The position numbers were made by a program, and so were the translations under genes. Source: Cyprinodon diabolis (taxonomy: Eukaryota; Chordata; Actinopteri; Cyprinodontiformes; Cyprinodontidae). Taken from it: a stretch of DNA of 64,000 nt. The notes below the pieces were generated by a model that saw nothing but the letters and a program-made list of their open reading frames with translations, had not been told where the DNA came from and did not search any database. Location of the stretch: NCBI GenBank assembly GCA_030533445.1, contig JARPUW010000553.1:744001-808000 (forward strand), in the 5' to 3' direction. This document shows positions 23,483-36,454 of the stretch, one piece after another. How positions within the stretch are numbered: position 1 is the first letter of the stretch; each line of letters starts with the position of its first letter.

Positions 23483-25549
23483 CTTGAGCTGCTGGTGCTT
23501 CTGGAACCTTGAGCTGCTGGAACCTTGAGCTGCTGGAACATTGAGCTGCTGGAACTTTGAGCATCTGGAGCCTTGAGCTTCTGGAGCCTTGAGCTGCTGG
23601 AACCTTGAGCTTCTGGAACCTTGAGCTGCTGGTGCATCTGGAACCTTGAGCATCTGGAGCCTTGAGCTTCTGGAACCTTGAGCTGCTGGAGCCTTGAGCT
23701 GCTGGTGCTTCTGGAACTTTGAGCTGCTGGAACCTTGAGCTGCTGCAGCCTTGAGCTGCTGGTGCTTCTGGAACATTGAGCTGCTGGAACCTTGAGCTTC
23801 TGGAACCTCTGGCTTCTGGAGCCTTGAGCTGCTGTAACCCTGAGCTGCTGGAACCTTGAGCTGCTGGTGCTTCTGGAACCTTGAGCTGCTGGAACCTTGA
23901 GCTGCTGGAACCTTGAGCTGCTGGAACATTGAGCTGCTGGAACTTTGAGCATCTGGAGCCTTGAGCATCTGGAGCCTTGAGCTGCTGGAACCTTGAGCTT
24001 CTGGAACCTTGAGCTGCTGGTGCATCTGGAACCTTGAGCTTCTGGAACCTTGAGCTGCTGGAACCTTGAGCTGCTGGAACCTTGAGTTGCTGGTGCTTCT
24101 GGAACCTTGAGCATCTGGAGCCTTGAGCTTCTGGAACCTTGAGCTGCTGGTGCTTCTGGAACCTTGAGCTGCTGGAACCTTGAGCTGCTGGTGCTTCTGG
24201 AACCTTGAGCATCTGGAGCCTTGAGCTTCTGGAACCTTGAGCTGCTGGAACATTGAGCTGCTGGAACTTTGAGCATCTGGAGCCTTGAGCATCTGGAGCC
24301 TTGAGCTGCTGGAACCTTGAGCTTCTGGAACCTTGAGCTGCTGGTGCATCTGGAACCTTGAGCTTCTGGAACCTTGAGCTGCTGGAACCTTGAGCTGCTG
24401 GAACCTTGAGTTGCTGGTGCTTCTGGAACCTTGAGCTGCTGGAACCTTGAGCTGCTGGTGCTTCTGGAACCTTGAGCATCTGGAGCCTTGAGCTTCTGGA
24501 ACCTTGAGCTGCTGGAACCTTGAGCTGCTGGTGCTTCTGGAACCTTGAGCATGTGGATCCTTGAGCTACTGGAACCTTGAGCTGCTGGTGCTTCTGGAAC
24601 CTTGAGCTGCTGGAACCTTGAGCTGCTGGAACCTTGAGCTGCTGGTGCTTCTGGAACCTTGAGAATCTGGAGCCTTGAGCTTCTGAAACCTTGGGCTGCT
24701 GGAGCCTTGAGCTGCTGGCGCTTCTGGAACCTTGAGCTGCTGGAACCTTGAGCTGCTGGTGCTTCTGGAACCTTGAGCTGCTGGAACCTTGAGCTGCTGG
24801 TGCTTCTGGAACCTTGAGCTGCTGGAACCTTGAGCTGCTGGAACCTTGAGCTGCTGGTGGTTCTGGAACCTTGAGCATCTGGAGCCTTGAGCTTCTGGAA
24901 CCTTGAGCTGCTGGAGCCTTGAGCTGCTGGTGCTTCTGGAACCTTGAGCTGCTGGAACCTTGAGCTGCTGGAACATTGAGCTGCTGGAACTTTGAGCATC
25001 TGGAGCCTTGAGCTTCTGGAGCCTTGAGCTGCTGGAACCTTGAGCTTCTGGAACCTTGAGCTGCTGGTGCATCTGGAACCTTGAGCATCTGGAGCCTTGA
25101 GCTTCTGGAACCTTGAGCTGCTGGTGCTTCTGGAACCTTGAGCTGCTGGAACCTTGAGCTGCTGGTGCTTCTGGAACCTTGAGCATCTGGAGCCTTGAGC
25201 TTCTGGAACCTTGAGCTGCTGGAACATTGAGCTGCTGGAACTTTGAGCATCTGGAGCCTTGAGCATCTGGAGCCTTGAGCTGCTGGAACCTTGAGCTTCT
25301 GGAACCTTGAGCTGCTGGTGCATCTGGAACCTTGAGCTTCTGGAACCTTGAGCTGCTGGAACCTTGAGCTGCTGGAACCTTGAGTTGCTGGTGCTTCTGG
25401 AACCTTGAGCTGCTGGAACCTTGAGCTGCTGGTGCTTCTGGAACCTTGAGCATCTGGAGCCTTGAGCTTCTGGAACCTTGAGCTGCTGGAACCTTGAGCT
25501 GCTGGTGCTTCTGGAACCTTGAGCATGTGGATCCTTGAGCTACTGGAAC
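23483..25549. repeat. 2,067-base tandem duplication in D, right copy
   Basis: This directly abuts the left copy and carries the same markers, with the 974-base sub-period at 24549 and 25523. The distance between the end of one sub-repeat pair and the start of the next is 1,093 bases. Repeat spacing along D therefore alternates 974, 1,093, 974. The right edge was placed from where the match to the left copy ends, at about 25595 including junction identity. Confidence 0.85.
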
Positions 25550-26153
25550 CTTGAGCTGCTGGTGCTTCTGGAACCTTGAGCTGCTGGAACCTTGAGCTGC
25601 TGGAACCTTGAGCTGCTGGTGCTTCTGGAACCTTGAGAATCTGGAGCCTTGAGCTTCTGAAACCTTGGGCTGCTGGAGCCTTGAGCTGCTGGCGCTTCTG
25701 GAACCTTGAGCTGCTGGAACCTTGAGCTGCTGGTGCTTCTGGAACCTTGAGCTGCTGGAACCTTGAGCTGCTGGTGCTTCTGGAACCTTGAGCTGCTGGA
25801 ACCTTGAGCTGCTGGAACCTTGAGCTGCTGGTGGTTCTGGAACCTTGAGCATCTGGAGCCTTGAGCTTCTGGAACCTTGAGCTGCTGGAGCCTTGAGCTG
25901 CTGGTGCTTCTGGAACCTTGAGCTGCTGGAACCTTGAGCTGCTGGAACATTGAGCTGCTGGAACTTTGAGCATCTGGAGCCTTGAGCTTCTGGAGCCTTG
26001 AGCTGCTGGAACCTTGAGCTTCTGGAACCTTGAGCTGCTGGTGCATCTGGAACCTTGAGCATCTGGAGCCTTGAGCTTCTGGAACCTTGAGCTGCTGGAG
26101 CCTTGAGCTGCTGGTGCTTCTGGAACTTTGAGCTGCTGGAACCTTGAGCTGCT

Positions 26154-26646
26154 GCAGCCTTGAGCTGCTGGTGCTTCTGGAACATTGAGCTGCTGGAACC
26201 TTCAGCTTCTGGAACCTCTAGCTTCTGGAGCCTTGAGCTGCTGTAACCCTGAGCTGCTGGAACCTTGAGCTGCTGGTGCTTCTGGAACCTTGAGCTGCTG
26301 GAACCTTGAGCTGCTGGAACCTTGAGCTGCTGGAACATTGAGCTGCTGGAACTTTGAGCATCTGGAGCCTTGAGCATCTGGAGCCTTGAGCTGCTGGAAC
26401 CTTGAGCTTCTGGAACCTTGAGCTGCTGGTGCATCTGGAACCTTGAGCATCTGGAGCCTTGAGCTTCTGGAACCTTGAGCTGCTGGAGCCTTGAGCTGCT
26501 GGTGCTTCTGGAACTTTGAGCTGCTGGAACCTTGAGCTGCTGCAGCCTTGAGCTGCTGGTGCTTCTGGAACATTGAGCTGCTGGAACCTTGAGCTTCTGG
26601 AACCTCTAGCTTCTGGAGCCTTGAGCTGCTGTAACCCTGAGCTGCT
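26154..26646. repeat. Cassette pair at the start of C1
   Basis: Two 105-base cassettes start 388 bases apart, each running from a GCAGCC unit to a GTAACCC unit. The first has TTCAGCTTCT just before the TCTAG unit, the second TTGAGCTTCT. Equivalent pairs are at 43332-43824 and 55317-55809. Confidence 0.8.
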
Positions 26647-29600
26647 GGAACCTTGAGCTGCTGGTGCTGCTGGAACCTTGAGCTGCTGGAACCTTGAGCT
26701 GCTGGTGCTTCTGGAACCTTCAGCTGCTGGAACCTTGAGCTGCTGGAACCTTGAGCTGCTGGTGCTTCTGGAACCTTGAGCATCTGGAGCCTTGAGCTTC
26801 TGGAACCTTGAGCTGCTGGTGCTTCTGGAACCTTGAGCTGCTGGAGCCTTGAGCTGCCGGAACTTTGAGCTGCTGGAGCCTTGAGCTGCCGGAACTTTGA
26901 GCTGCTGGAGCCTTGAGCTGCTGGAACCTTGAGCTGCTGGTGCTTCTGGAACCTTGAGCTGCTGGAACCTTGAGCTGCTGGTGCTTATGGAACCTTGAGC
27001 TGCTGGAACCTTGAGCTGCTGGAACCTTGAGCTGCTGGAACCTTGAGCTGCTGGTGCTTCTGGAACCTTGAGCATCTGGAGCCTTGAGCTTCTGGAACCT
27101 TGAGCTGCTGGAGCCTTGAGCTGCTGGTGCTTCTGGAACCTTGAGCTGCTGGAACCTTGAGCTGCTGGTGCTTCTGGAACCTTGAGCTGCTGGTGCTTCT
27201 GGAACCTTGAGCATCTGGAGCCTTGAGCTTCTGGAACCTTGAGCTGCTGGTGCTTCTGGAACCTTGAGCTGCTGGAACCTTGAGCTGCTGGTGCTTCAGG
27301 AACCTTGAGCATCTGGAGCCTTGAGCTTCTGGAACCTTGAGCTGCTGGTGCTTCTGGAACCTTGAGCTGCTGGAGCCTTGAGCTGCTGGAACCTTGAGCT
27401 GCTGGTGCTTCTGGAACCTTGAGCTGCTGGAACCTTGAGCTGCTGGTGCTTCTGGAACCTTGAGCTGCTGGAGCCTTGAGCTGCTGGAACCTTGAGCTGC
27501 TGGTGCTTCTGGAACCTTGAGCTGCTGGAACCTTGAGCTGCTGGTGCTTCTGGAACCTTGAGCTGCTGGAACCTTGAGCTGCTGGTGGTTCTGGAACCTT
27601 GAGCATCTGGAGCCTTGAGCTTCTGGAACCTTGAGCTGCTGGAACCTTGAGCTGCTGGTGGTTCTGGAACCTTGAGCATCTGGAGCCTTGAGCTTCTGGA
27701 ACCTTGAGCTGCTGGAGCCTTGAGCTGCTGGTGCTTCTGGAACCTTGAGCTGCTGGAACCTTGAGCTGCTGGAACATTGAGCTGCTGGAACTTTGAGCAT
27801 CTGGAGCCTTGAGCATCTGGAGCCTTGAGCTGCTGGAACCTTGAGCTTCTGGAACCTTGAGCTGCTGGTGCATCTGGAACCTTGGGCATCTGGAGCCTTG
27901 ATCTTCTGGAACCTTGAGCTGCTGGTGCTTCTGGAACTTTGAGCTGCTGGAACCTTGAGCTGCTGCAGCCTTGAGCTGCTGGTGCTTCTGGAACATTGAG
28001 CTGCTGGAACCTTGAGCTTCTGGAACCTCTAGCTTCTGGAGCCTTGAGCTGCTGTAACCCTGAGCTGCTGGAACCTTGAGCTGCTGGTGCTTCTGGAACC
28101 TTGAGCTGCTGGAACCTCGAGCTGCTGGAACATTGAGCTGCTGGAACTTTGAGCATCTGGAGCCTTGAGCATCTGGAGCCTTGAGCTGCTGGTGCATCTG
28201 GAGCCTTGAGCTTCTGGAACTTTGAGCTAATGGAGCCTTGAGCTGCTGGTGCTTCTGGAACTTTGAGCTGCTGGAACCTTGAGCTGCTGCAGCCTTGAGC
28301 TGCTGGTGCTTCTGGAACCTTGAGCATCTGGAGCCTTGAGCTTCTGGAACCTTGAGCTGCTGGAGCCTTGAGCTTCTGGAACCTTGAGCTGCTGGTGCTT
28401 CTGGAACCTTGAGCTGCTGGAACCTTGAGCTTCTGGAACCTTGAGCTGCTGGTGCTTCTGGAACCTTGAGCTGCTGGAACCTTGAGCTGCTGGAACCTTG
28501 AGCTGCTGGTGCTTCTGGAACCTTGAGCATCTGGAGCCTTGAGCTTCTGGAACCTTGAGCTGCTGGAACCTTGAGCTGCTGGTTCTTCTGGAACCTTGAG
28601 CTTCTGGAGCCTTGAGCTTCTGGAACCTTGAGCTGCTGGTGCTTCTGGAACCTTGAGCTGCTGGAATCTTGAGCTGCTGGTGCTTCTGGAACCTTGAGCT
28701 GCTGGAACCTTGAGCTGCTGGAACCTTGATCTGCTGGTGCTTCTGGAACCTTGAGCATCTGGAGCCTTGAGCTTCTGGAACCTTGAGCTGCTGGAGCCTT
28801 GAGCTGCTGGCGCTTCTGGAACCTTGAGCTGCTGGAACCTTGAGCTGCTGGTGCTTCTGGAACCTTGAGCTGCTGGAACCTTGAGCTGCTGGTGCTTCTG
28901 GAACCTTGAGCTGCTGGAGCCTTGAGCTGCTGGTGGTTCTGGAACCTTGAGCATCTGGAGCCTTGAGCTTCTGGAACCTTGAGCTGCTGGAACCTTGAGC
29001 TGCTGGAACCTTGAGCTGCTGGAGCCTTGAGCTGCTGGTGCTTCTGGAACCTTGAGCTGCTGGAACCTTGAGCTGCTGCAGCCTTGAGCTGCTGGTGCTT
29101 CTGGAACCTTGAGCTGCTGGAACCTTGAGCTTCTGGAACCTCTAGCTTCTGGAGCCTTGAGCTGCTGTAACCCTGAGCTGCTGGAACCTTGAGCTGCTGG
29201 TGCTGCTGGAACCTTGAGCTGCTGGAACCTTGAGCTGCTGGTGCTTCTGGAACCTTCAGCTGCTTGAACCTTGAGCTGCTGGAACCTTGAGCTGCTGGTG
29301 CTTCTGGAACCTTGAGCATCTGGAGCCTTGAGCTGCTGGAACCTTGAGCTGCTGGAGCCTTGAGCCTCTGGAACCTTGAGCTGCTGGTGCTTCTGGAACC
29401 TTGAGCTGCTGGAACCTTGAGCTGCTGGTGCTTCTGGAACCTTGAGCTGCTGGACCCTTGAGCTGCTGGAACCTTGAGCTGCTGGAACCTTGAGCTGCTG
29501 GTGCTTCTGGAACCTTGAGCATGTGGATCCTTGAGCTACTGGAACCTTGAGCTGCTGGTGCTTCTGGAACCTTGAGCTGCTGGAACCTTGAGCTGCTGGA

Positions 29601-30165
29601 ACCTTGAGCTGCTGGTGCTTCTGGAACCTTGAGAATCTGGAGCCTTGAGCTTCTGAAACCTTGGGCTGCTGGAGCCTTGAGCTGCTGGCGCTTCTGGAAC
29701 CTTGAGCTGCTGGAACCTTGAGCTGCTGGAACCTTGAGCTGCTGGTGCTTCTGGAACCTTGAGCTGCTGGAACCTTGAGCTGCTGGTGCTTCTGGAACCT
29801 TGAGCTGCTGGAACCTTGAGCTGCTGGAACCTTGAGCTGCTGGTGGTTCTGGAACCTTGAGCATCTGGAGCCTTGAGCTTCTGGAACCTTGAGCTGCTGG
29901 AGCCTTGAGCTGCTGGTGCTTCTGGAACCTTGAGCTGCTGGAACCTTGAGCTGCTGGAACATTGAGCTGCTGGAACTTTGAGCATCTGGAGCCTTGAGCT
30001 TCTGGAGCCTTGAGCTGCTGGAACCTTGAGCTTCTGGAACCTTGAGCTGCTGGTGCATCTGGAACCTTGAGCATCTGGAGCCTTGAGCTTCTGGAACCTT
30101 GAGCTGCTGGAGCCTTGAGCTGCTGGTGCTTCTGGAACTTTGAGCTGCTGGAACCTTGAGCTGCT

Positions 30166-30658
30166 GCAGCCTTGAGCTGCTGGTGCTTCTGGAACATTGA
30201 GCTGCTGGAACCTTCAGCTTCTGGAACCTCTAGCTTCTGGAGCCTTGAGCTGCTGTAACCCTGAGCTGCTGGAACCTTGAGCTGCTGGTGCTTCTGGAAC
30301 CTTGAGCTGCTGGAACCTTGAGCTGCTGGAACCTTGAGCTGCTGGAACATTGAGCTGCTGGAACTTTGAGCATCTGGAGCCTTGAGCATCTGGAGCCTTG
30401 AGCTGCTGGAACCTTGAGCTTCTGGAACCTTGAGCTGCTGGTGCATCTGGAACCTTGAGCATCTGGAGCCTTGAGCTTCTGGAACCTTGAGCTGCTGGAG
30501 CCTTGAGCTGCTGGTGCTTCTGGAACTTTGAGCTGCTGGAACCTTGAGCTGCTGCAGCCTTGAGCTGCTGGTGCTTCTGGAACATTGAGCTGCTGGAACC
30601 TTGAGCTTCTGGAACCTCTAGCTTCTGGAGCCTTGAGCTGCTGTAACCCTGAGCTGCT
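30166..30658. repeat. Cassette pair near the end of C1
   Basis: This second pair in C has the same 388-base spacing and the same TTCAG/TTGAG difference as the pair at the start of the block, which suggests the two ends of C arose from one another. Equivalent pairs are at 47344-47836 and 59329-59821. Confidence 0.8.
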
Positions 30659-31261
30659 GGAACCTTGAGCTGCTGGTGCTGCTGGAACCTTGAGCTGCTG
30701 GAACCTTGAGCTGCTGGTGCTTCTGGAACCTTCAGCTGCTGGAACCTTGAGCTGCTGGAACCTTGAGCTGCTGGTGCTTCTGGAACCTTGAGCATCTGGA
30801 GCCTTGAGCTTCTGGAACCTTGAGCTGCTGGTGCTTCTGGAACCTTGAGCTGCTGGAGCCTTGAGCTGCCGGAACTTTGAGCTGCTGGAGCCTTGAGCTG
30901 CCGGAACTTTGAGCTGCTGGAGCCTTGAGCTGCTGGAACCTTGAGCTGCTGGTGCTTCTGGAACCTTGAGCTGCTGGAACCTTGAGCTGCTGGTGCTTAT
31001 GGAACCTTGAGCTGCTGGAACCTTGAGCTGCTGGAACCTTGAGCTGCTGGAACCTTGAGCTGCTGGTGCTTCTGGAACCTTGAGCATCTGGAGCCTTGAG
31101 CTTCTGGAACCTTGAGCTGCTGGAGCCTTGAGCTGCTGGTGCTTCTGGAACCTTGAGCTGCTGGAACCTTGAGCTGCTGGTGCTTCTGGAACCTTGAGCT
31201 GCTGGTGCTTCTGGAACCTTGAGCATCTGGAGCCTTGAGCTTCTGGAACCTTGAGCTGCTG

Positions 31262-34200
31262 GTGCTTCTGGAACCTTGAGCTGCTGGAACCTTGAGCTGC
31301 TGGTGCTTCAGGAACCTTGAGCATCTGGAGCCTTGAGCTTCTGGAACCTTGAGCTGCTGGTGCTTCTGGAACCTTGAGCTGCTGGAACCTTGAGCTGCTG
31401 CAGCCTTGAGCTGCTGGTGCTTCTGGAACATTGAGCTGCTGGAACCTTGAGCTTCTGGAACGTCTAGCTTCTGGAGCCTTGAGCTGCTGTAACCCTGAGC
31501 TGCTGGAACCTTGAGCTGCTGGTGCTTCTGGAACCTTGAGCTGCTGGAACCTTGAGCTGCTGGAACCTTGAGCTGCTGGAACATTGAGCTGCTGGAACTT
31601 TGAGTATCTGGAGCCTTGAGCATCTGGAGCCTTGAGCTGCTGGAACCTTGAGCTTCTGGAACCTTGAGCTGCTGGTGCATCTGGAACCTTGAGCTTCTGG
31701 AGCCTTGAGCTTCTGGAACCTTGAGCTGCTGGAGCCTTGAGCTGCTGGTGCTTCTGGAACTTTGAGCTGCTGGAACCTTGAGCTGCTGCAGCCTTGAGCT
31801 GCTGGTGCTTCTGGAACATTGAGCTGCTGGAACCTTGAGCTTCTGGAACCTCTAGCTTCTGGAGCCTTGAGCTGCTGTAACCCTGAGCTGCTGGAACCTT
31901 GAGCTGCTGGTGCTTCTGGAACCTTGAGCTGCTGGAACCTTGAGCTGCTGGAACATTGAGCTGCTGGAACTTTGAGCATCTGGAGCCTTGAGCATCTGGA
32001 GCCTTGAGCTGCTGGAACCTTGACCTTCTGGAACCTTGAGCTGCTGGTGCATCTGGAACATTGAGCATCTGGAGCCTTGAGCTTCTGGAACCTTGAGCTG
32101 CTGGAGCCTTGAGTTGCTGGTGCTTCTGGAACTTTGAGCTGCTGGAACCTTGAGCTGCTGCAGCCTTGAGCTGCTGGTGCTTCTGGAACATTGAGCTGCT
32201 GGAACCTTGAGCTTCTGGAACCTCTAGCTTCTGGAGCCTTGAGCTGCTGTAACCCTGAGCTGCTGGAACCTTGAGCTGCTGGTGCTGCTGGAACCTTGAG
32301 CTGCTGGAACCTTGAGCTGCTGGTGCTTCTGGAACCTTCAGCTGCTGAAACCTTGAGCTGCTGGAACCTTGAGCTGCTGGTGCTTCTGGAACCTTGAGCA
32401 TCTGGAGCCTTGAGCTTCTGGAACCTTGAGCTGCTGGTGCTTCTGGAACCTTGAGCTGCTGGAGCCTTGAGCTGCCGGAACTTTGAGCTGCTGGAGCCTT
32501 GAGATGCTGGAACCTTGAGCTGCTGGTGCTTCTGGAACCTTGAGCTGCTGGAACCTTGAGCTGCTGGTGCTTCTGGAACCTTGAGCTGCTGGAACCTTGA
32601 GCTGCTGGAACCTTGAGCTGCTGGTGCTTCTGGAACCTTGAGCATCTGGAGCCTTGAGCTTCTGGAACCTTGAGCTGCTGGAGCCTTGAGCTGCTGGTGC
32701 TTCTGGAACCTTGAGCTGCTGGAACCTTGAGCTGCTGGAACCTTGAGCTGCTGGAACCTTGAGCTGCTGGTGCTTCTGGAACCTTGAGCTGCTGGAACCT
32801 TCAGCTGCTGGAACCTTCAGCTGCTGGTGCTTCTGGAACCTTGAGCATCTGGAGCCTTGAGCTTCTGGAACCTTGAGCTGCTGGAGCCTTGAGCTGCTGG
32901 TGCTTCTGGAACCTTGAGCTGCTGGAACCTTGAGCTGCTGGAACCTTGAGCTGCTGGTGCTTCTGGAACCTTGAGCTGCTGGAACCTTGAGCTGCTGGTG
33001 CTTCTGGAACCTTGAGCATATGGAGCCTTGAGCTTCTGGAACCTTGAGCTGCTGGTGCTTCTGGAACCTTGAGCTGCTGGAACCTTGAGCTGCTGGTGCT
33101 TCTGGAACCTTGAGCATGTGGAGCCTTGAGCTACTGGAACCTTGAGCTGCTGGTGCTTCTGGAACCTTGAGCTGCTGGAACCTTGAGCTGCTGGTGCTTC
33201 TGGAACCTTGAGAATCTGGAGCCTTGAGCTTCTGGAACCTTGGGCTGCTGGAGCCTTAAGCTGCTGGCGCTTCTGGAACCTTGAGCTGCTGGAACCTTGA
33301 GCTGCTGGAACTTTGAGCATCTGGAGCCTTGGGCATCTGGAGCCTTGAGCTGCTGGACCCTTGAGCTTCTGGAACCTTGAGCTGCTGGTGCTTCTGGAAC
33401 CTTGAGCATCTGGAACCTTGAGCTGCTGGAACCTTGAGCTGCTGGAACCTTGAAGTGCTGGTGCTTCTGGAACCTTGAGCATCTGGAGCCTTGAGCTTCT
33501 GGAACCTTGAGCTGCTGGTGCTTCTGGAACCTTGAGCTGCTGGAACCTTGAGCTGCTGGTGCTTCTGGAACCTTGAGCATCTGGAGCCTTGAGCTTCTGG
33601 AACCTTGAGCTGCTGGAACCTTGAGCTGCTGGTGCTTCTGGAACCTTGAGCATGTGGAGCCTTGAGCTACTGGAACCTTGAGCTGCTGGTGCTTCTGGAA
33701 CCTTGAGCTGCTGGAACCTTGAGCTGCTGGAACCTTGAGCTGCTGGTGCTTCTGGAACCTTGAGAATCTGGAGCCTTGAGCTTCTGGAACCTTGGGCTGC
33801 TGGAGCCTTAAGCTGCTGGCGCTTCTGGAACCTTGAGCTGTTGGAACCTTGAGCTGCTGGAACCTTGAGCTGCTGGTGCTTCTGGAACCTTGAGCTGCTG
33901 GAACCTTGAGCTGCTGGAACCTTGAGCTGCTGGTGCTTCTGGAACCTTGAGAATCTGGAGCCTTGAGCTTCTGGAACCTTGGGCTGCTGGAGCCTTAAGC
34001 TGCTGGCGCTTCTGGAACCTTGAGCTGCTGGAACCTTGAGCTGCTGGAACCTTGAGCTGCTGGTGCTTCTGGAACCTTGAGCTGCTGGAACCTTGAGCTG
34101 CTGGTGCTTCTGGAACCTTGAGCTGCTGGAACCTTGAGCTGCTGGTGGTTCTGGAACCTTGAGCATCTGGAGCCTTGAGCTTCTGGAACCTTGAGCTGCT

Positions 34201-36454
34201 GGAGCCTTGAGCTGCTGGTGCTTCTGGAACCTTGAGCTGCTGGAACCTTGAGCTGCTGGAACATTGAGCTGCTGGAACTTTGAGCATCTGGAGCCTTGAG
34301 CATCTGGAGCCTTGAGCTGCTGGAACCTTGAGCTTCTGGAACCTTGAGCTGCTGGTGCATCTGGAACCTTGAGCATCTGGAGCCTTGAGCTTCTGGAACC
34401 TTGAGCTGCTGGAGCCTTGAGCTGCTGGTGCTTCTGGAACCTTGAGCTGCTGGAACCTTGAGCTGCTGGTGCTTCTGGAACCTTGAGCTGCTGGAACCTT
34501 GAGCTGCTGGTGCTTCTGGAACCTTGAGCATCTGGAGCATTGAGCTTCTGGAACCTTGAGCTGCTGGAGCCTTGAGCTGCTGGTGCTTCTGGAACCTTGA
34601 GCTGCTGGAGCCTTGAGCTGCTGGAACCTTGAGCTGCTGGTGTTTCTGGAACCTTGAGCTGCTGGAACCTTGAGCTGCTGGTGCTTCTGGAACCTTGAGC
34701 TGCTGGTGCTTCTTGAACCTTGAGCTTCTGGAACCTTGAGCTGCTGGTGCTTCTTGAACCTTGAGCTGCTGGAACCTTGAGCTGCTGGAACCTTGAGCTG
34801 CTGGTGCTTCTGGAACCTTCAGCTGCTGAAACCTTGAGCTGCTGGAACCTTGAGCTGCTGGTGCTTCTGGAACCTTGAGCATCTGGAGCCTTGAGCTTCT
34901 GGAACCTTGAGCTGCTGGTGCTTCTGGAACCTTGAGCTGCTGGAGCCTTGAGCTGCCGGAACTTTGAGCTGCTGGAGCCTTGAGATGCTGGAACCTTGAG
35001 CTGCTGGTGCTTCTGGAACCTTGAGCTGCTGGAACCTTGAGCTGCTGGTGCTTCTGGAACCTTGAGCTGCTGGAACCTTGAGCTGCTGGAACCTTGAGCT
35101 GCTGGTGCTTCTGGAACCTTGAGCATCTGGAGCCTTGAGCTTCTGGAACCTTGAGCTGCTGGAGCCTTGAGCTGCTGGTGCTTCTGGAACCTTGAGCTGC
35201 TGGAACCTTGAGCTGCTGGAACCTTGAGCTGCTGGAACCTTGAGCTGCTGGTGCTTCTGGAACCTTGAGCATCTGGAGCCTTGAGCTTCTGGAACCTTGA
35301 GCTGCTGGAGCCTTGAGCTGCTGGTGCTTCTGGAACCTTGAGAATCTGGAGCCTTGAGCTTCTGGAACCTTGGGCTGCTGGAGCCTTAAGCTGCTGGCGC
35401 TTCTGGAACCTTGAGCTGCTGGAACCTTGAGCTGCTGGAACCTTGAGCTGCTGGTGCTTCTGGAACCTTGAGCTGCTGGAACCTTGAGCTGCTGGTGCTT
35501 CTGGAACCTTGAGCTGCTGGAACCTTGAGCTGCTGGTGCTTCTGGAACCTTGAGCATATGGAGCCTTGAGCTTCTGGAACCTTGAGCTGCTGGTGCTTCT
35601 GGAACCTTGAGCTGCTGGAACCTTGAGCTGCTGGTGCTTCTGGAACCTTGAGCATGTGGAGCCTTGAGCTACTGGAACCTTGAGCTGCTGGTGCTTCTGG
35701 AACCTTGAGCTGCTGGAACCTTGAGCTGCTGGTGCTTCTGGAACCTTGAGCATGTGGAGCCTTGAGCTACTGGAACCTTGAGCTGCTGGTGCTTCTGGAA
35801 CCTTGAGCTGCTGGAACCTTGAGCTGCTGGTGCTTCTGGAACCTTGAGAATCTGGAGCCTTGAGCTTCTGGAACCTTGGGCTGCTGGAGCCTTAAGCTGC
35901 TGGCGCTTCTGGAACCTTGAGCTGCTGGAACCTTGAGCTGCTGGAACTTTGAGCATCTGGAGCCTTGGGCATCTGGAGCCTTGAGCTGCTGGACCCTTGA
36001 GCTTCTGGAACCTTGAGCTGCTGGTGCTTCTGGAACCTTGAGCATCTGGAACCTTGAGCTGCTGGAACCTTGAGCTGCTGGAACCTTGAAGTGCTGGTGC
36101 TTCTGGAACCTTGAGCATCTGGAGCCTTGAGCTTCTGGAACCTTGAGCTGCTGGTGCTTCTGGAACCTTGAGCTGCTGGAACCTTGAGCTGCTGGTGCTT
36201 CTGGAACCTTGAGCATCTGGAGCCTTGAGCTTCTGGAACCTTGAGCTGCTGGAACCTTGAGCTGCTGGTGCTTCTGGAACCTTGAGCATGTGGAGCATTG
36301 AGCTACTGGAACCTTGAGCTGCTGGTGCTTCTGGAACCTTGAGCTGCTGGAACCTTGAGCTGCTGGAACCTTGAGCTGCTGGTGCTTCTGGAACCTTGAG
36401 AATCTGGAGCCTTGAGCTTCTGGAACCTTGGGCTGCTGGAGCCTTAAGCTGCTG
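31262..36454. repeat. Higher-order block A2 (5.2 kb, simple form)
   Basis: A2 matches A1 but without the 4,146-base internal duplication, and it matches A3 at an offset of 29,163 to the window end. It has private substitutions: CGTCTAG at 31462, where A1 and A3 have CCTCTAG, and an extra TTCAG unit at 32802. The left edge is uncertain by 48 bases (31262-31309), because C2-B3 shares that stretch. Confidence 0.87.
31400..32264. repeat. Triple cassette cluster in A2
   Basis: Three cassettes start at 31400, 31788 and 32160, with the same 388 and 372 spacing as in A1 and A3. The first carries the private CGTCTAG change. Confidence 0.85.

Larger units (their letters stand above)
16195..26045. repeat. 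Block D, present once in this window (9.9 kb)
   Basis: No other part of the window carries this region as a whole. It lies between B1 and C1, and the equivalent place in B2-C2 and B3-C3 has no such sequence. It is made of the same units. Distinctive are GCATGTGGATCC units (GGATCC, BamHI) at 18059, 19107, 22482, 23456, 24549 and 25523, another GGATCC at 16617, and a TTTAACCC version of the cassette end at 18687. Ordinary cassettes end at 16975, 19867, 21767 and 23834. One near 20230 has TCTAG but a plain unit where GTAACCC is expected. The right part holds a 2,067-base tandem duplication. Confidence 0.8.
26046..31261. repeat. Higher-order block C1 (5.2 kb)
   Basis: C1 matches C2 at a constant offset of 17,178 and C3 at 29,163, with no unit gained or lost at the markers checked. 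GTAACCC units lie at 26243, 26631, 28054, 29167, 30255 and 30643 and have exact partners in both other copies. A GTGGATCC unit sits at 29519 and a CTAATGG variant near 28227. C1 alone has AATCTT at 28667, and it has G at 28216 where C2 and C3 have A. Confidence 0.88.

Noticed and set aside
28100..28260. Disordered-looking stretch with CCTCGAG, GGTGCATCTGGAGCC and CTAATGG as a possible inserted unique sequence
   Set aside because: It still parses into 16- and 25-base units with substitutions and recurs at 45278-45438 and 57263-57423.
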